From positions 3,576,204 through 3,640,203 of the forward strand of contig NZ_CP101655.1 in the NCBI RefSeq assembly GCF_028830055.1: a stretch of DNA of 64,000 nt, in the 5' to 3' direction. A program made the position numbers and the translations under genes. Shown in pieces: positions 1 through 7,453 of the stretch; position 1 is the first letter of the stretch, and each line of letters begins with the position of its first letter. The notes under the pieces were generated by a model. The model had not been told where the DNA came from, did not search any database, and worked only from the letters and a program-made list of their open reading frames with translations. The DNA comes from Pseudomonas serboccidentalis (GTDB taxonomy: Bacteria > Pseudomonadota > Gammaproteobacteria > Pseudomonadales > Pseudomonadaceae).

Positions 1-507
1 GACACTCTGGACGAAACCCTTAACAAAGTGCGCGATGTTTCGGCCATTCTCAACCCGCGCCAACTGACCAGTCTCGGGCTGGAAGCCAGCCTGCGCGCGC
101 ACTTGCTCAAGACCCTGACCAACACGCCGGTGCACTGGAGCCTCGACTGCCAGCAGCGGCTCAATGGCATCCCGGAAGAAATGGCGGTTGCCGCCTTTCG
201 CATTACCCAGGAAGCGGTCACCAACATTCTGCGTCACGCGCAGGCCAAAAACCTGCTGATCCGCGTACAACGCCTGCCACAAGGCCTGACGTTGTTCATC
301 AGTGACGATGGTCTGGGATTTGCGCCTGCAGCCGATCCGGGGCGCGAAGGACAACGTGGCATGGCCGGGATGGCCGAAAGAATCGAACAGTTGGGCGGCA
401 CGCTGAACGTCATCAGCGAGCCGGGCAAAGGCACTCAAATCGAAGCACTATTCCCCTGGGCGCCCCGTGCACTCGAGCGGGCCAGTACGAATAAGGTTAT
501 GCGTTGA
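1..507 (+). CDS. Sensor histidine kinase, NarX/UhpB-like, C-terminal part (5' truncated)
   Basis: The reading frame is open from base 1, so only the last 168 codons are present. What remains is a HATPase_c domain: an N box (RITQEAVTNILRHA), a G1 box (DDGLGF) and a G2 region (GMAGMAERIEQLGG), followed by a short basic tail. The 'RDVSAILNPRQL...LGLEASLRA' stretch at the start is the end of a HisKA_3 dimerisation helix, which places it in the NarX/DegS/UhpB class. This class phosphorylates NarL-type regulators, and one begins 4 bases inside the end of this gene. The input signal cannot be judged because the sensor part lies outside the window. Confidence 0.9.
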   Translation, partial: DTLDETLNKVRDVSAILNPRQLTSLGLEASLRAHLLKTLTNTPVHWSLDCQQRLNGIPEEMAVAAFRITQEAVTNILRHAQAKNLLIRVQRLPQGLTLFISDDGLGFAPAADPGREGQRGMAGMAERIEQLGGTLNVISEPGKGTQIEALFPWAPRALERASTNKVMR

Positions 508-1163
508 CTTGTAACTTACTTCTGGTGGATGACCACTCGCTGATCAGGGCCGGCGTGCGCGCTCTGGTACTCGACATTCCCGGTTACGCGGTCATTGGCG
601 AAGCCAGCGATGGCTCACAGCTGCTCGAAATGGTCGAGCAACTGGCGCCCGACATCGTGCTGCTGGATATCTCGATGAAGGAAACCGGTGGACTGGAAGC
701 CCTGCAGCGGCTCAAGCGGGTGCGCCCGCAAAGCAAGGTGCTGATCCTGTCGATGCACACCGATCCGGCGCTGATCATGCAGGCGCTGGAGTCCGGCGCG
801 CACGGTTATCTGCTCAAGGACACCACGGCCACCGAGCTTGAACATGCGCTTGAAGCGCTGCGCAACAACGAACGCTACCTGAGCCCGGCGATCGCCCATA
901 CCGTGATCAACCAGGCGCTGACCCGCACGCAGAAAAACCAGCCGGAAGTGGCCGACTCGCACAACCTGACGGCACGTCAGCTGGAAATCCTGCGGTTGAT
1001 CGTGCGCGGCAAATCCACCCGGGAAATCGCCAACGGCCTGGGCCTGAGCATCAAGACCGTCGAAACTCACCGCTCGCAGATCATGAAACGCCTGCAGATC
1101 TATGACGTGGCGGGTCTGGTGCTGTTCGCGGTGCGCGAACAGATCATCAGCCTGGACGACTGA
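504..1163 (+). CDS. NarL/FixJ-family response regulator (REC + LuxR HTH)
   Basis: This 219-residue two-domain regulator has a receiver with the acidic pair D9-D10, phospho-acceptor D55 (VLLDIS) and the conserved lysine in 'LLKDT'. A LuxR-type helix-turn-helix follows at about 150-195 (LTARQLEILRL, TVETHRSQIMKRL). The start is a TTG at 504-506 that overlaps the TGA of the upstream kinase, so the pair is translationally coupled and is almost certainly a cognate two-component system. The next upstream-facing gene converges and overlaps its 3' end by 17 bases. Regulated targets cannot be read from the sequence. Confidence 0.92.
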   Translation: MTCNLLLVDDHSLIRAGVRALVLDIPGYAVIGEASDGSQLLEMVEQLAPDIVLLDISMKETGGLEALQRLKRVRPQSKVLILSMHTDPALIMQALESGAHGYLLKDTTATELEHALEALRNNERYLSPAIAHTVINQALTRTQKNQPEVADSHNLTARQLEILRLIVRGKSTREIANGLGLSIKTVETHRSQIMKRLQIYDVAGLVLFAVREQIISLDD

Positions 1164-2064
1164 TCGACCGTACACCGCCCAACAGCGGCGAATGCTCGGG
1201 CAAGTGCACCTGCAAGGCTGCGGGGCGCGCCTCGAAGCGCAGGCTCTCGCCCTCCAGCGGCTCGCCATCCAGATTGATGCTCAATCCCTCGGCAACCTTG
1301 ATCTCGACCCAGGGCAAGCGGGCCCGGACAAACATATTGTCGAGACCAAAGCCATCAGTGAGCAGATTCTTCAGCGTACCAACCAACTCCTGTGGCGCCG
1401 GCAGGATGCTGATATCCAACAGGCCATCATCGGCCAATGCCTGCGGACACAACACGTGCCCGCCGCCCGCCTGGCGACCATTGCCGATGCCCAATGCCAG
1501 CAGCTCGCCACTCCAGTGGAAATCCGGCCCCTGTAATTCACCGTAGGCCGCATGCAATTCGCTGAACCGCGACAAACCGGTGAACAGATAGGCGGCCCCG
1601 CCGAGCACTTTTTTCAGATCCTCAGACGTATTGGCCGTGACCTGGCTGCCGAAGCCGCCCGTCGCCATGTTCAGGAAAATCTGCCCACCGACTTCGCCCA
1701 GATCTATGTCACGCGCTGGCACATCCAGCAGTTCCAGCGCCTCGGCCGGCTCCAGCGGGATCCCCGCAGCACGGGAAAAATCATTGGCCGTCCCCAGCGG
1801 CAACAGCACCAGACTGGCCTGATGCGGATGTGCGGCAAGCGCTTCGGCGATATCCCGCAGCGTACCATCCCCGCCACCGGCGATGATCTGCCGGTACCCG
1901 CCAGCCAGTGCCTCTTGCACCAGACGTTGAGCATCACCGGCCTCCCAGGTCAGACGTACCGCCACCTCCCAGCCCTGCTTGCGTTTTCCTTCGACGGCGG
2001 CGCGAACCGCCTCATTGAGTGCCTGCTTGCCATGCAGAATCAACAGCGCCCTGCGTTCACTCAT
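1147..2064 (-). CDS. yegS: Lipid kinase YegS-like (diacylglycerol kinase catalytic domain)
   Basis: The 305-residue product has the diacylglycerol/sphingosine kinase fold: a phosphate-binding GGDGTL motif near residue 65, then PLGTANDFSRAAGIP, both diagnostic of the family. E. coli YegS phosphorylates phosphatidylglycerol in vitro. I chose the ATG at 2064 (MSERRALLIL) because the 23 residues further upstream are unlike the family and the length then fits YegS (about 300). Its stop lies inside the end of the convergent regulator gene (17-base overlap). No partner gene is adjacent. Confidence 0.9.
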   Translation of the reverse strand: MSERRALLILHGKQALNEAVRAAVEGKRKQGWEVAVRLTWEAGDAQRLVQEALAGGYRQIIAGGGDGTLRDIAEALAAHPHQASLVLLPLGTANDFSRAAGIPLEPAEALELLDVPARDIDLGEVGGQIFLNMATGGFGSQVTANTSEDLKKVLGGAAYLFTGLSRFSELHAAYGELQGPDFHWSGELLALGIGNGRQAGGGHVLCPQALADDGLLDISILPAPQELVGTLKNLLTDGFGLDNMFVRARLPWVEIKVAEGLSINLDGEPLEGESLRFEARPAALQVHLPEHSPLLGGVRSISRPG

Positions 2065-2382
2065 AATGGTCACTCCCCACGATTGAATCGGTCTGAGACA
2101 TCTTGACCACTGGCGCACGCAAAAAAGCCGCAAGAATCACTTTTAATTCAAGCGGCTGATCTGTTGCGTCCTACAGGGCGGTATTTTTTCTTACAACATG
2201 TGAGGAATCGGCTCAATTGACCCGTCGCGATCATTGATTCACCGTGTGCAGGTGGTATCAATCTTCGATTTAACAACACAAGGATGTGCAGGTAATGAGT
2301 GGATACACCCTCGGAACGGGTAACAGTTTGAATGATGGAAAGGTTAGCGAGCTTACATTTGAAACTGCCGACGGACATTTCC
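2065..2382. other. Intergenic region between yegS and the small membrane gene
   Basis: This 318-base stretch is more AT-rich than its neighbours. It holds the leftward terminator at 2121-2157 and the 31-residue frame at 2295-2390. No known protein gene lies here; a small RNA read leftward toward the terminator is possible. Confidence 0.5.
2121..2157 (-). terminator. Rho-independent terminator reading leftward
   Basis: Read on the minus strand, the stem AGCCGCTTGAAT / ATTCTTGCGGCT (10 of 12 paired) has an AAAAG-type loop and is followed directly by TTTTTT. It sits upstream of yegS, so it cannot end yegS. It would end a transcript starting to the right on the minus strand, where no protein gene is apparent. 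See findings. Confidence 0.55.
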
Positions 2383-2390
2383 ATGCATAG
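2295..2390 (+). CDS. Possible 31-residue leader peptide (uncertain)
   Basis: A short frame starts with ATG at 2295, preceded by AAGGATGTGCAGGTA, which offers a modest ribosome site. It encodes 31 residues (begins MSGYTLGTGN, ends GHFHA) and stops at 2390, overlapping by 8 bases a possible ATG (2383) of the next gene. I do not recognise it. The overlap would fit translational coupling, but a frame of this length can arise by chance. Confidence 0.25.
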   Translation: MSGYTLGTGNSLNDGKVSELTFETADGHFHA

Positions 2391-2691
2391 CCATGAAGCC
2401 AGAGTCTCAACGAGTCCGGTGGCCCCTCTCACCGAAAGTCGCGCCAGCCACAAATCCGATTTCAAAAAGAGCGCCAGAACCACCGGAGAAGTCGATATGG
2501 AACCGCGCGTGACCGAACTGGAAACCCATCTCAAATACATTCGCCGGGATATGGATGAAGTCCGCAGCGATGTCAAAACGATCAAACACCGTCTCGCCTA
2601 TTCGGCGGGGGCAACAGCGGTGGTGTTGGGACTGCTGGGATGGGTCGCCAACAGCCGGTTCGATCAGTTGGTCACATTGATGAGCCATTGA
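2383..2691 (+). CDS. Small membrane-anchored coiled-coil protein of unknown function
   Basis: The C-terminal half is convincing. A charged amphipathic stretch (VTELETHLKYIRRDMDEVRSDVKTIKHRL) precedes one hydrophobic segment (GATAVVLGLLGWVA) and a short tail, a tail-anchored coiled-coil pattern common in small proteobacterial proteins. Two starts are possible. ATG 2383 gives 102 residues with no clear ribosome site. ATG 2497 gives 64 residues with GGAG placed 9 bases upstream and starts just before the coiled coil, so the shorter form may be the real one. The residues between are low in structure and rich in Ser/Thr. Function unknown. Confidence 0.6.
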   Translation: MHSHEARVSTSPVAPLTESRASHKSDFKKSARTTGEVDMEPRVTELETHLKYIRRDMDEVRSDVKTIKHRLAYSAGATAVVLGLLGWVANSRFDQLVTLMSH

Positions 2692-2748
2692 TTGGGGAAC
2701 GCAGGCATCGACGCGGTATCGGTCGAGCCTGCACTTGCAAGACGGGGC

Positions 2749-3975
2749 TCAGCCGAGCAGATCGCTCAGAGGGATGAAGACAACTTGATCGTCTTCTACC
2801 AGCGTGCGCCCCTCCAGCACTTCTACCAATCCATCCGCCCAGGCAGCGCTGCGCAGCACGCCTGAACTTTGATTGCGGTAGATGATTGCCCGTCCCTGTT
2901 CGAGTCGGCCGCGCAAGTATTCACGCCGATTACCCGCCACAGGCCAGACAAACCCTGCTGGCACCGAGAACTTCAGCGGTTCGACATCCTGCACACCCTG
3001 ACGCCGCAACAGGTAAGGCCGCGTGAGCAGGGCAAAGGTCACCAGCGTCGAAGCGGGGTTACCGGGCAGACCAATGACCGGCACATTGCGAAAATGGCCG
3101 AACGTCAGCGGTTTCCCAGGTTTGATTGCCAGTTTCCACAGTGCCAGCTCGCCCTCTTCTCTCAGTGCGATGCCAAGAAAATCCGCTTCGCCAACTGAGA
3201 CACCACCCGTGGAAAGGATCAGATCAACATCCTGCAACTCGCCCAAGCGCGCACGGGTGGTGGCCAGATCATCCGGAAGAATGCCGGCATCGACCACCTC
3301 ACAACCCAGGCGCTGCAGCCAGCTGCACAATACCACCCGATTGCTGTTGTAGATCTGGCCCGGGCCCAACGCCTGGCCTGGCTCGACCAGCTCATCTCCG
3401 GTAGACAGCACCGCCACCCGCACCTTGCGCACCACATTGAGCCCGGCGCAACCCAGCGATGCCGACAAACCTTGCTCGATCGGCCCCAACCGCGTGCCTG
3501 CCGGCAGGACCAGCTCACCGACGGTGGTTTCCTGGCCTTGCGGGCGTATGTTCTGGCCAACGCTCATGGCTTGGGTGAAACGCACCCGGCCATCGTCCTG
3601 AACCTCGGCGTTTTCCTGCATCTGCACGCAATCCGCTCCGGCAGGTACAGGCGCACCGGTAAAGATTCGCGCACAAGTGCCGGGTTCCAAAGGCTCGGGC
3701 GCCTGCCCGGCGAACACCTTTTGGCTGACCGGTAGCGGCTCGCCCGTCCAATCGGCGAGATTCAGGGCGTAACCATCCATGGCGCTGTTTGGCCAGGGCG
3801 GCAGGTCCAGTGTGGAGATCAAGTCTTCGGCCAGCACCCGCCCCTCAACGTCAGCCAACGGCAGGAACTCACGCTCAACAATCGGCGTGGCATCGGCCAT
3901 TGCCAGCAGGCGGGCCAGCGCTACTTCGACAGGCATCAGGCTGCCGGTCTTGCCCGGCTTACCCACGGGATTCAC
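2749..3975 (-). CDS. moeA: Molybdopterin molybdenumtransferase MoeA
   Basis: MoeA inserts molybdate into adenylylated molybdopterin, the last step of molybdenum cofactor synthesis. At 408 residues it has the family length (E. coli MoeA is 411). Recognisable blocks are 'DLPPWPNSAMDGYAL', 'RIFTGAPVPAGADCVQMQE', the MPT-binding 'STGDELVEPG', 'YNSNR', 'STGGVSVGEADFLG' and 'KPGKPLTFG...VIGLPGNPAS'. The annotated start is a GTG at 3975 that overlaps the end of moaB by 17 bases; an ATG 13 codons later (3936) is the alternative and still leaves the whole family core. It forms an operon with moaB, and mobA is divergent next door. Confidence 0.95.
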   Translation of the reverse strand: MNPVGKPGKTGSLMPVEVALARLLAMADATPIVEREFLPLADVEGRVLAEDLISTLDLPPWPNSAMDGYALNLADWTGEPLPVSQKVFAGQAPEPLEPGTCARIFTGAPVPAGADCVQMQENAEVQDDGRVRFTQAMSVGQNIRPQGQETTVGELVLPAGTRLGPIEQGLSASLGCAGLNVVRKVRVAVLSTGDELVEPGQALGPGQIYNSNRVVLCSWLQRLGCEVVDAGILPDDLATTRARLGELQDVDLILSTGGVSVGEADFLGIALREEGELALWKLAIKPGKPLTFGHFRNVPVIGLPGNPASTLVTFALLTRPYLLRRQGVQDVEPLKFSVPAGFVWPVAGNRREYLRGRLEQGRAIIYRNQSSGVLRSAAWADGLVEVLEGRTLVEDDQVVFIPLSDLLG

Positions 3976-4498
3976 AAGGCGCCGCCTGTTTCAGGTGAGG
4001 CACGAAGTTGCACGGACGGTGCCGCGAATCCAGCTGCTCGGCCAGAATGCCATCCCAACCGGTGCGCACCGCGTTGGTCGATCCGGGCAGGCAGCACACC
4101 AGCGTGCCATTGGCCAGACCGGCCAGTGCCCGCGATTGCACGGTCGAGGTGCCGATGTCAGCGACCGAAATCTGACGGAACAACTCACCAAAGCCATCGA
4201 CTTGTTTGTCGAGCAGGCACGCCACGGCTTCCGGTGTGCTGTCACGCCCGGTGAAACCGGTGCCGCCGGTAATCAGTACGACCTGCACCACGTCCTCGGC
4301 AATCCAGTGGGCAACTTGCGCGCGGATTTTGTACAGGTCATCTTTGAGCAAAACCCGTTCGGCCAAGCGGTGGCCGGCAGCGGTCAGGCGGTCGACGAAG
4401 ACCTGGCCTGAGGTGTCGGTTTCCAGGGTTCGGGTATCGCTGACAGTCAGCACTGCAATGTTCAGCGGTGCAAAAGGTACATCGGCCTTGGCTTTCAT
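3959..4498 (-). CDS. moaB: Molybdenum cofactor biosynthesis protein MoaB/MogA-type
   Basis: This is the MoaB/MogA fold, which binds molybdopterin and, in the MogA type, adenylylates it before MoeA adds molybdenum. The signature is 'VLITGGTGFTGRDSTPEAV' around residue 85, followed by the aspartate/serine-rich 'LPGSTNAV' block. The ATG at 4498 (MKAKADVPFAP) gives 179 residues, the normal length; the longer upstream extension is unlike the family. moeA begins inside its last codons, so the two are co-translated. A possible promoter region is shared with divergent mobA across an 82-base gap. Confidence 0.93.
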   Translation of the reverse strand: MKAKADVPFAPLNIAVLTVSDTRTLETDTSGQVFVDRLTAAGHRLAERVLLKDDLYKIRAQVAHWIAEDVVQVVLITGGTGFTGRDSTPEAVACLLDKQVDGFGELFRQISVADIGTSTVQSRALAGLANGTLVCCLPGSTNAVRTGWDGILAEQLDSRHRPCNFVPHLKQAAPCESRG

Positions 4499-4512
4499 TA
4501 GGCTCGTCCAGT

Positions 4513-4541
4513 TGTAGGAGAAACAGCCCGGTGTTATATCA
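4513..4541 (+). promoter_or_regulatory. Candidate sigma-70 promoter for mobA
   Basis: TTGTAG at 4513-4518 and TATATC at 4536-4541 are separated by exactly 17 bases, about 40 bases before the mobA start codon. It lies in the gap between the divergent moaB and mobA genes. Confidence 0.5.
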
Positions 4542-4580
4542 CAGCGCCTGAATTTTTCGCCGCCCTGCTGGAGAGCTGCC

Positions 4581-5183
4581 ATGACCTCGAACACGCCATT
4601 GCCCCCCTGCTCCATTCTGCTCCTGGCGGGCGGACGCGGTCAGCGCATGGGCGGCCAGGACAAAGGCCTGGTCGAATGGCAGGGTGAACCGCTGATTGCG
4701 CATTTGCAGCGCAAGGTGCGGCCGCTGACCGACGATCTGATCATCTCCTGCAACCGCAATCGCGAGCGTTATGCCGCCTACGCCGACCAACTGGTGAGCG
4801 ATGAAGAAGGCGACTTTCCGGGCCCGTTGGCCGGCATCCTCGCCGGACTGAAGGCCGCGCGCCGGTCACACATGCTAGTTCTGCCCTGCGACGTACCGCG
4901 CATCGACGCCGCGCTGCTGCACGACATGCGTGCAACCGCCGGCCAGTTTCCTGAAAAACCTTTAATGTTGCGTCATGACGACCACTGGGAACCCCTGCTG
5001 TGCGTGATTCCGGTGGCCCTTTTACCCGCGTTCGAAACCGCCTGGAACGCCGGTGAACGCAGCCCCGGCCGGGTCATGCGCAACCTCGGCGCCACGGCCC
5101 TGCAATGCCCGGACAATGACCCGCGCCTGGCCAACCTGAACACCCCCGAACTGTTAAATGCGCATAACACTGTGTCAGACTGA
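4581..5183 (+). CDS. mobA: Molybdenum cofactor guanylyltransferase MobA
   Basis: MobA links GMP to molybdopterin to give the bis-MGD cofactor used by DMSO-reductase-family enzymes. The N-terminal nucleotide-binding signature '[18 protein letters not shown]' is intact, as are '[14 protein letters not shown]' and 'LPCDVPRI' (metal/GTP site). The length of 200 residues is typical. The ATG is preceded by CTGGAGAGCTGCC, a good ribosome site. It is divergent from moaB-moeA, so this segment encodes the late steps of Mo-cofactor maturation without the early moaA/C/D/E genes. Confidence 0.95.
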   Translation: MTSNTPLPPCSILLLAGGRGQRMGGQDKGLVEWQGEPLIAHLQRKVRPLTDDLIISCNRNRERYAAYADQLVSDEEGDFPGPLAGILAGLKAARRSHMLVLPCDVPRIDAALLHDMRATAGQFPEKPLMLRHDDHWEPLLCVIPVALLPAFETAWNAGERSPGRVMRNLGATALQCPDNDPRLANLNTPELLNAHNTVSD

Positions 5184-5261
5184 CAGCATTCAAGGAACTC
5201 TCAGGCCTTGTATACGTCTCAAGCTCAGTAACCAAAAGTATTCCCATTCGGAGACACACCC

Positions 5262-5483
5262 ATGACTCAACGGACCCTCGCCACTTTCATGCTCGCACTG
5301 GGCCTGGCAACGCTCGCTGGTTGCTCGTCGCCAACAGTGATCACCTTGAATGACGGTCGCGAAATCCAGGCCGTCGACACCCCTAAATACGACGAAGATT
5401 CGGGCTTCTACGAGTTCAAGCAACTGGACGGCAAAGAGACCCGCATCAACAAGGATCAGGTTCGTACCGTTAAAGAGCTGTAA
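5262..5483 (+). CDS. YgdI/YgdR-type small lipoprotein
   Basis: This is a 73-residue lipoprotein precursor. The hydrophobic signal peptide ends in the lipobox LAGC with the lipidated cysteine at residue 21. The mature part (SSPTVITLNDGREIQAVDTPKYDEDSGFYEF, given here only as a description of the start) is a short SH3-like fold of the DUF903/YgdI family, whose function is not known. A GGAGACACACCC ribosome site precedes the ATG. The gene stands alone and is followed by a clear terminator. Confidence 0.88.
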   Translation: MTQRTLATFMLALGLATLAGCSSPTVITLNDGREIQAVDTPKYDEDSGFYEFKQLDGKETRINKDQVRTVKEL

Positions 5484-5507
5484 GCTTTACGTCGACACCG
5501 GATACAG

Positions 5508-5535
5508 AAAAGCCCGCATTGCTGCGGGCTTTTTC
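5508..5535 (+). terminator. Rho-independent terminator after the YgdR-like lipoprotein gene
   Basis: The stem AGCCCGCA / TGCGGGCT with a short loop is followed by TTTTT and preceded by AAAA, so it could also act on the convergent pseudouridine synthase transcript from the other side. Confidence 0.85.
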
Positions 5536-5560
5536 ATGGGCGCTGGAAAAGTGAACAGCG

Positions 5561-6451
5561 TCACCACTGCAGGGTGATCTGGCTCTCGAATGACCGCTCT
5601 TCGCCCGTCACCGGGTCGACAAAGCGCAACCCCTGCGCCAGCAACTTCAACGGATTGGCGTAGTCATCCTCAACGTCTTTCAACACATCCGGGTAAAACG
5701 GATCGTTACAGATACTCGCCCCCAGCGCGGTCATGTGTACCCGCAACTGATGCTTCTTGCCGGTCACCGGGTACAGCCCGTAGCGCCACAGCTCGCCGTT
5801 CTTTTCCCGCACCTCCACCGCTGTTTCCGTATTGGCGATGCCTGGGCCTTCCTGCATGCGGAAGAACGGTTCGCCATCGATCAGACGACTTTTGTGTACG
5901 AGGGGAAATTCCAGCGCTGGCAGCGCACGGGCGATCGCTTCATAACGTTTTTCGATCTGCCGGGTCGGGAACAACGACTGATAGGCCGAACGGGTCTGCG
6001 GATTGGCCGAGAAAATCACCAGCCCCGCCGTGTGCCGGTCGATGCGGTGCAGCGGCACCAGATGCGGGTTGTCCAGGCGCCGGATCAGTCGGCGCAACAA
6101 CGTCTGCTCGACGTACTCGCCGGCCGGTGTCACCGGCAGAAAATGCGGTTTGTCCGCCACCACCAGATGTTCGTCCGCATAGAGGATCGATTCCAGCACC
6201 GGAATTGGCTTTTCATCCGGCACTTCACGGAAGTAGTGAATGCGCAGGCCTTCCTTGTATGGCAGGTCCAGCGCAATCGGCTGGCCCTGACCATCCAGCA
6301 CCCGCCCCCGGGCGATCCGGTCCAGCCATTGCTCGCGACTGATCGCACTGAAATGCTCACACAGGCAATCCAGCACGGTCAGCCAGGCGCCCGGCGGCAA
6401 GTAAAGGGTGCTGGCCTGATTCTTAGCAGCGGAAAATGTTGGTGTGGACAT
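5561..6451 (-). CDS. RluA-family pseudouridine synthase
   Basis: The product isomerises uridine to pseudouridine in structured RNA, as the RluA family does. The catalytic motif is present as 'LVPLHRIDRHTAGLVIF' with the active-site aspartate in HRIDRHT, and the C-terminal 'TGKKHQLRVHMTALG' block is the usual KxHQIRxH motif. The ATG at 6451 (MSTPTFSAA) gives 296 residues. No S4 domain is obvious at the N terminus, so the target (23S rRNA or tRNA) cannot be assigned. The downstream end faces the terminator at 5508-5535. Confidence 0.9.
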   Translation of the reverse strand: MSTPTFSAAKNQASTLYLPPGAWLTVLDCLCEHFSAISREQWLDRIARGRVLDGQGQPIALDLPYKEGLRIHYFREVPDEKPIPVLESILYADEHLVVADKPHFLPVTPAGEYVEQTLLRRLIRRLDNPHLVPLHRIDRHTAGLVIFSANPQTRSAYQSLFPTRQIEKRYEAIARALPALEFPLVHKSRLIDGEPFFRMQEGPGIANTETAVEVREKNGELWRYGLYPVTGKKHQLRVHMTALGASICNDPFYPDVLKDVEDDYANPLKLLAQGLRFVDPVTGEERSFESQITLQW

Positions 6452-6532
6452 ACGGAAATTCGAACCCTCAATGCAGGTCGGCATTATCCAACACCGAGCG
6501 ATACGAACCTAGTGCAGATTCCGCCGCCCGCC

Positions 6533-6850
6533 TCAGGCCGGGATCGCCTTCAGCGCTGCGGCTTCGGTGAATTCCTTGAGCCAGCGCAGCACATCGACCG
6601 CTTCCCAGCGCCCCGGGTCATACAAGGCGTACAGCAGCCCCTGATAGCCGACAACATCCAGTTGTTTGTGATAACCGGCACGCTGGAACAGCGCCTCGAT
6701 TTCGGCGAAGCAAGTATTGAAATGCAATTTGTTGAACGGCGTCTTGCCCTCCGTGACCAGCCCGTCCAGACGCAGCTCGAGGACCGCCTCGCGCACCACG
6801 TCAACCGACATCCGGTTCACGCTGTTCTTCAACTGTTCGACATTGACCAC
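6533..6850 (-). CDS. Small conserved hypothetical protein, apparent SOS-regulated gene
   Basis: This 105-residue soluble protein has no signal peptide, membrane segment or family motif that I recognise. It looks mostly helical (VEQLKNSVNRMSVDVVREAVLELR is amphipathic) and contains 'LDGLVTEGKTPFNKLHFNTCFAEIEALFQRAGYHKQ'-type sequence with one Cys. The start is a GTG at 6848-6850, chosen because GAGGGACGAACC lies directly upstream and the frame has no better ATG. A near-perfect LexA site lies 64-85 bases upstream on the same strand with nothing in between, so it is probably induced by DNA damage. Function unknown. Confidence 0.75.
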   Translation of the reverse strand: MVNVEQLKNSVNRMSVDVVREAVLELRLDGLVTEGKTPFNKLHFNTCFAEIEALFQRAGYHKQLDVVGYQGLLYALYDPGRWEAVDVLRWLKEFTEAAALKAIPA

Positions 6851-6913
6851 GGTTCGTCCCTCTGACTGCCGGATTCACCTGCTCAAGTCATGAAAAGCAG
6901 CAGGCCAACCCAA

Positions 6914-6935
6914 TTACTGTATAGACATACAGTAA
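6914..6935 (-). promoter_or_regulatory. LexA (SOS) box
   Basis: The core CTGTATAGACATACAG at 6917-6932 fits the gammaproteobacterial LexA consensus CTG-N10-CAG with TATA..ATA inside, and is flanked by symmetric TTA and TAA. A -35-like TTGCGG on the minus strand (6945-6950) lies just upstream, so bound LexA would cover the promoter of the gene at 6533-6850. Confidence 0.85.
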
Positions 6936-7015
6936 CCGAATAATCCGCAAAGTGCCAAGGGATGGATGCACGGTCGCGACCGGCGGAAGACAGTGGCACG
7001 CCACCGGGAAACGGC

Positions 7016-7252
7016 TCAGCGTAGGAATGCCACCACCTGATCAGCGTTGAATGGCCAGCCCAGTTCTGCGCCATTATCCACCCGGCGCAGCAGCGGAATC
7101 CGCAGGCTGTAAGCCTCGTACCAGGATTCATCGTCGGCAATATCCACCAGCTCCACCAGCAGACCGTGCTCGACAAAAGGCATCAATTCGGCCTCTGCCA
7201 ACTCGCACAGATGACATCCCAGGGTGCCGAACAACTGACATTCAGGAGGCAT
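7016..7252 (-). CDS. Glutaredoxin-like protein (DUF836 family)
   Basis: This small 78-residue protein has a thioredoxin-fold start: 'CQLFGTLGCHLCELAEAEL' with the redox motif CHLC, then 'VDIADDESWYEAYSLRIPLL' containing the cis-proline region (RIP) and a closing helix. It matches the glutaredoxin-like DUF836 family in length and layout. Members of this family are presumed thiol-disulfide proteins of unknown partner. It is transcribed leftward toward the SOS-controlled gene, but the LexA box and a 165-base gap separate them. Confidence 0.85.
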   Translation of the reverse strand: MPPECQLFGTLGCHLCELAEAELMPFVEHGLLVELVDIADDESWYEAYSLRIPLLRRVDNGAELGWPFNADQVVAFLR

Positions 7253-7453
7253 GATCGCTCAACCGGAAAAATGAGCGTTCATTCTAGGCCCGCCTCGAAA
7301 ACCCGTCGAGCCGCGGCTGCCCAAAGGACCGGACACGGCGTCAGATACGCAAAACCCTGACGCAAATCAGTCCGCAAAAAAGCCAATCAGGCGATGCTCC
7401 CGCGCTTTTTGCCTCTACGCTTGAGAAGCCAGAGCCTGCCATCGGAGTGTCTT

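Noticed and set aside
2148..2585. 145-codon minus-strand frame in the yegS-upstream gap
   Set aside because: Ser/Arg-rich composition, antisense to the more convincing coiled-coil gene and running through a terminator.
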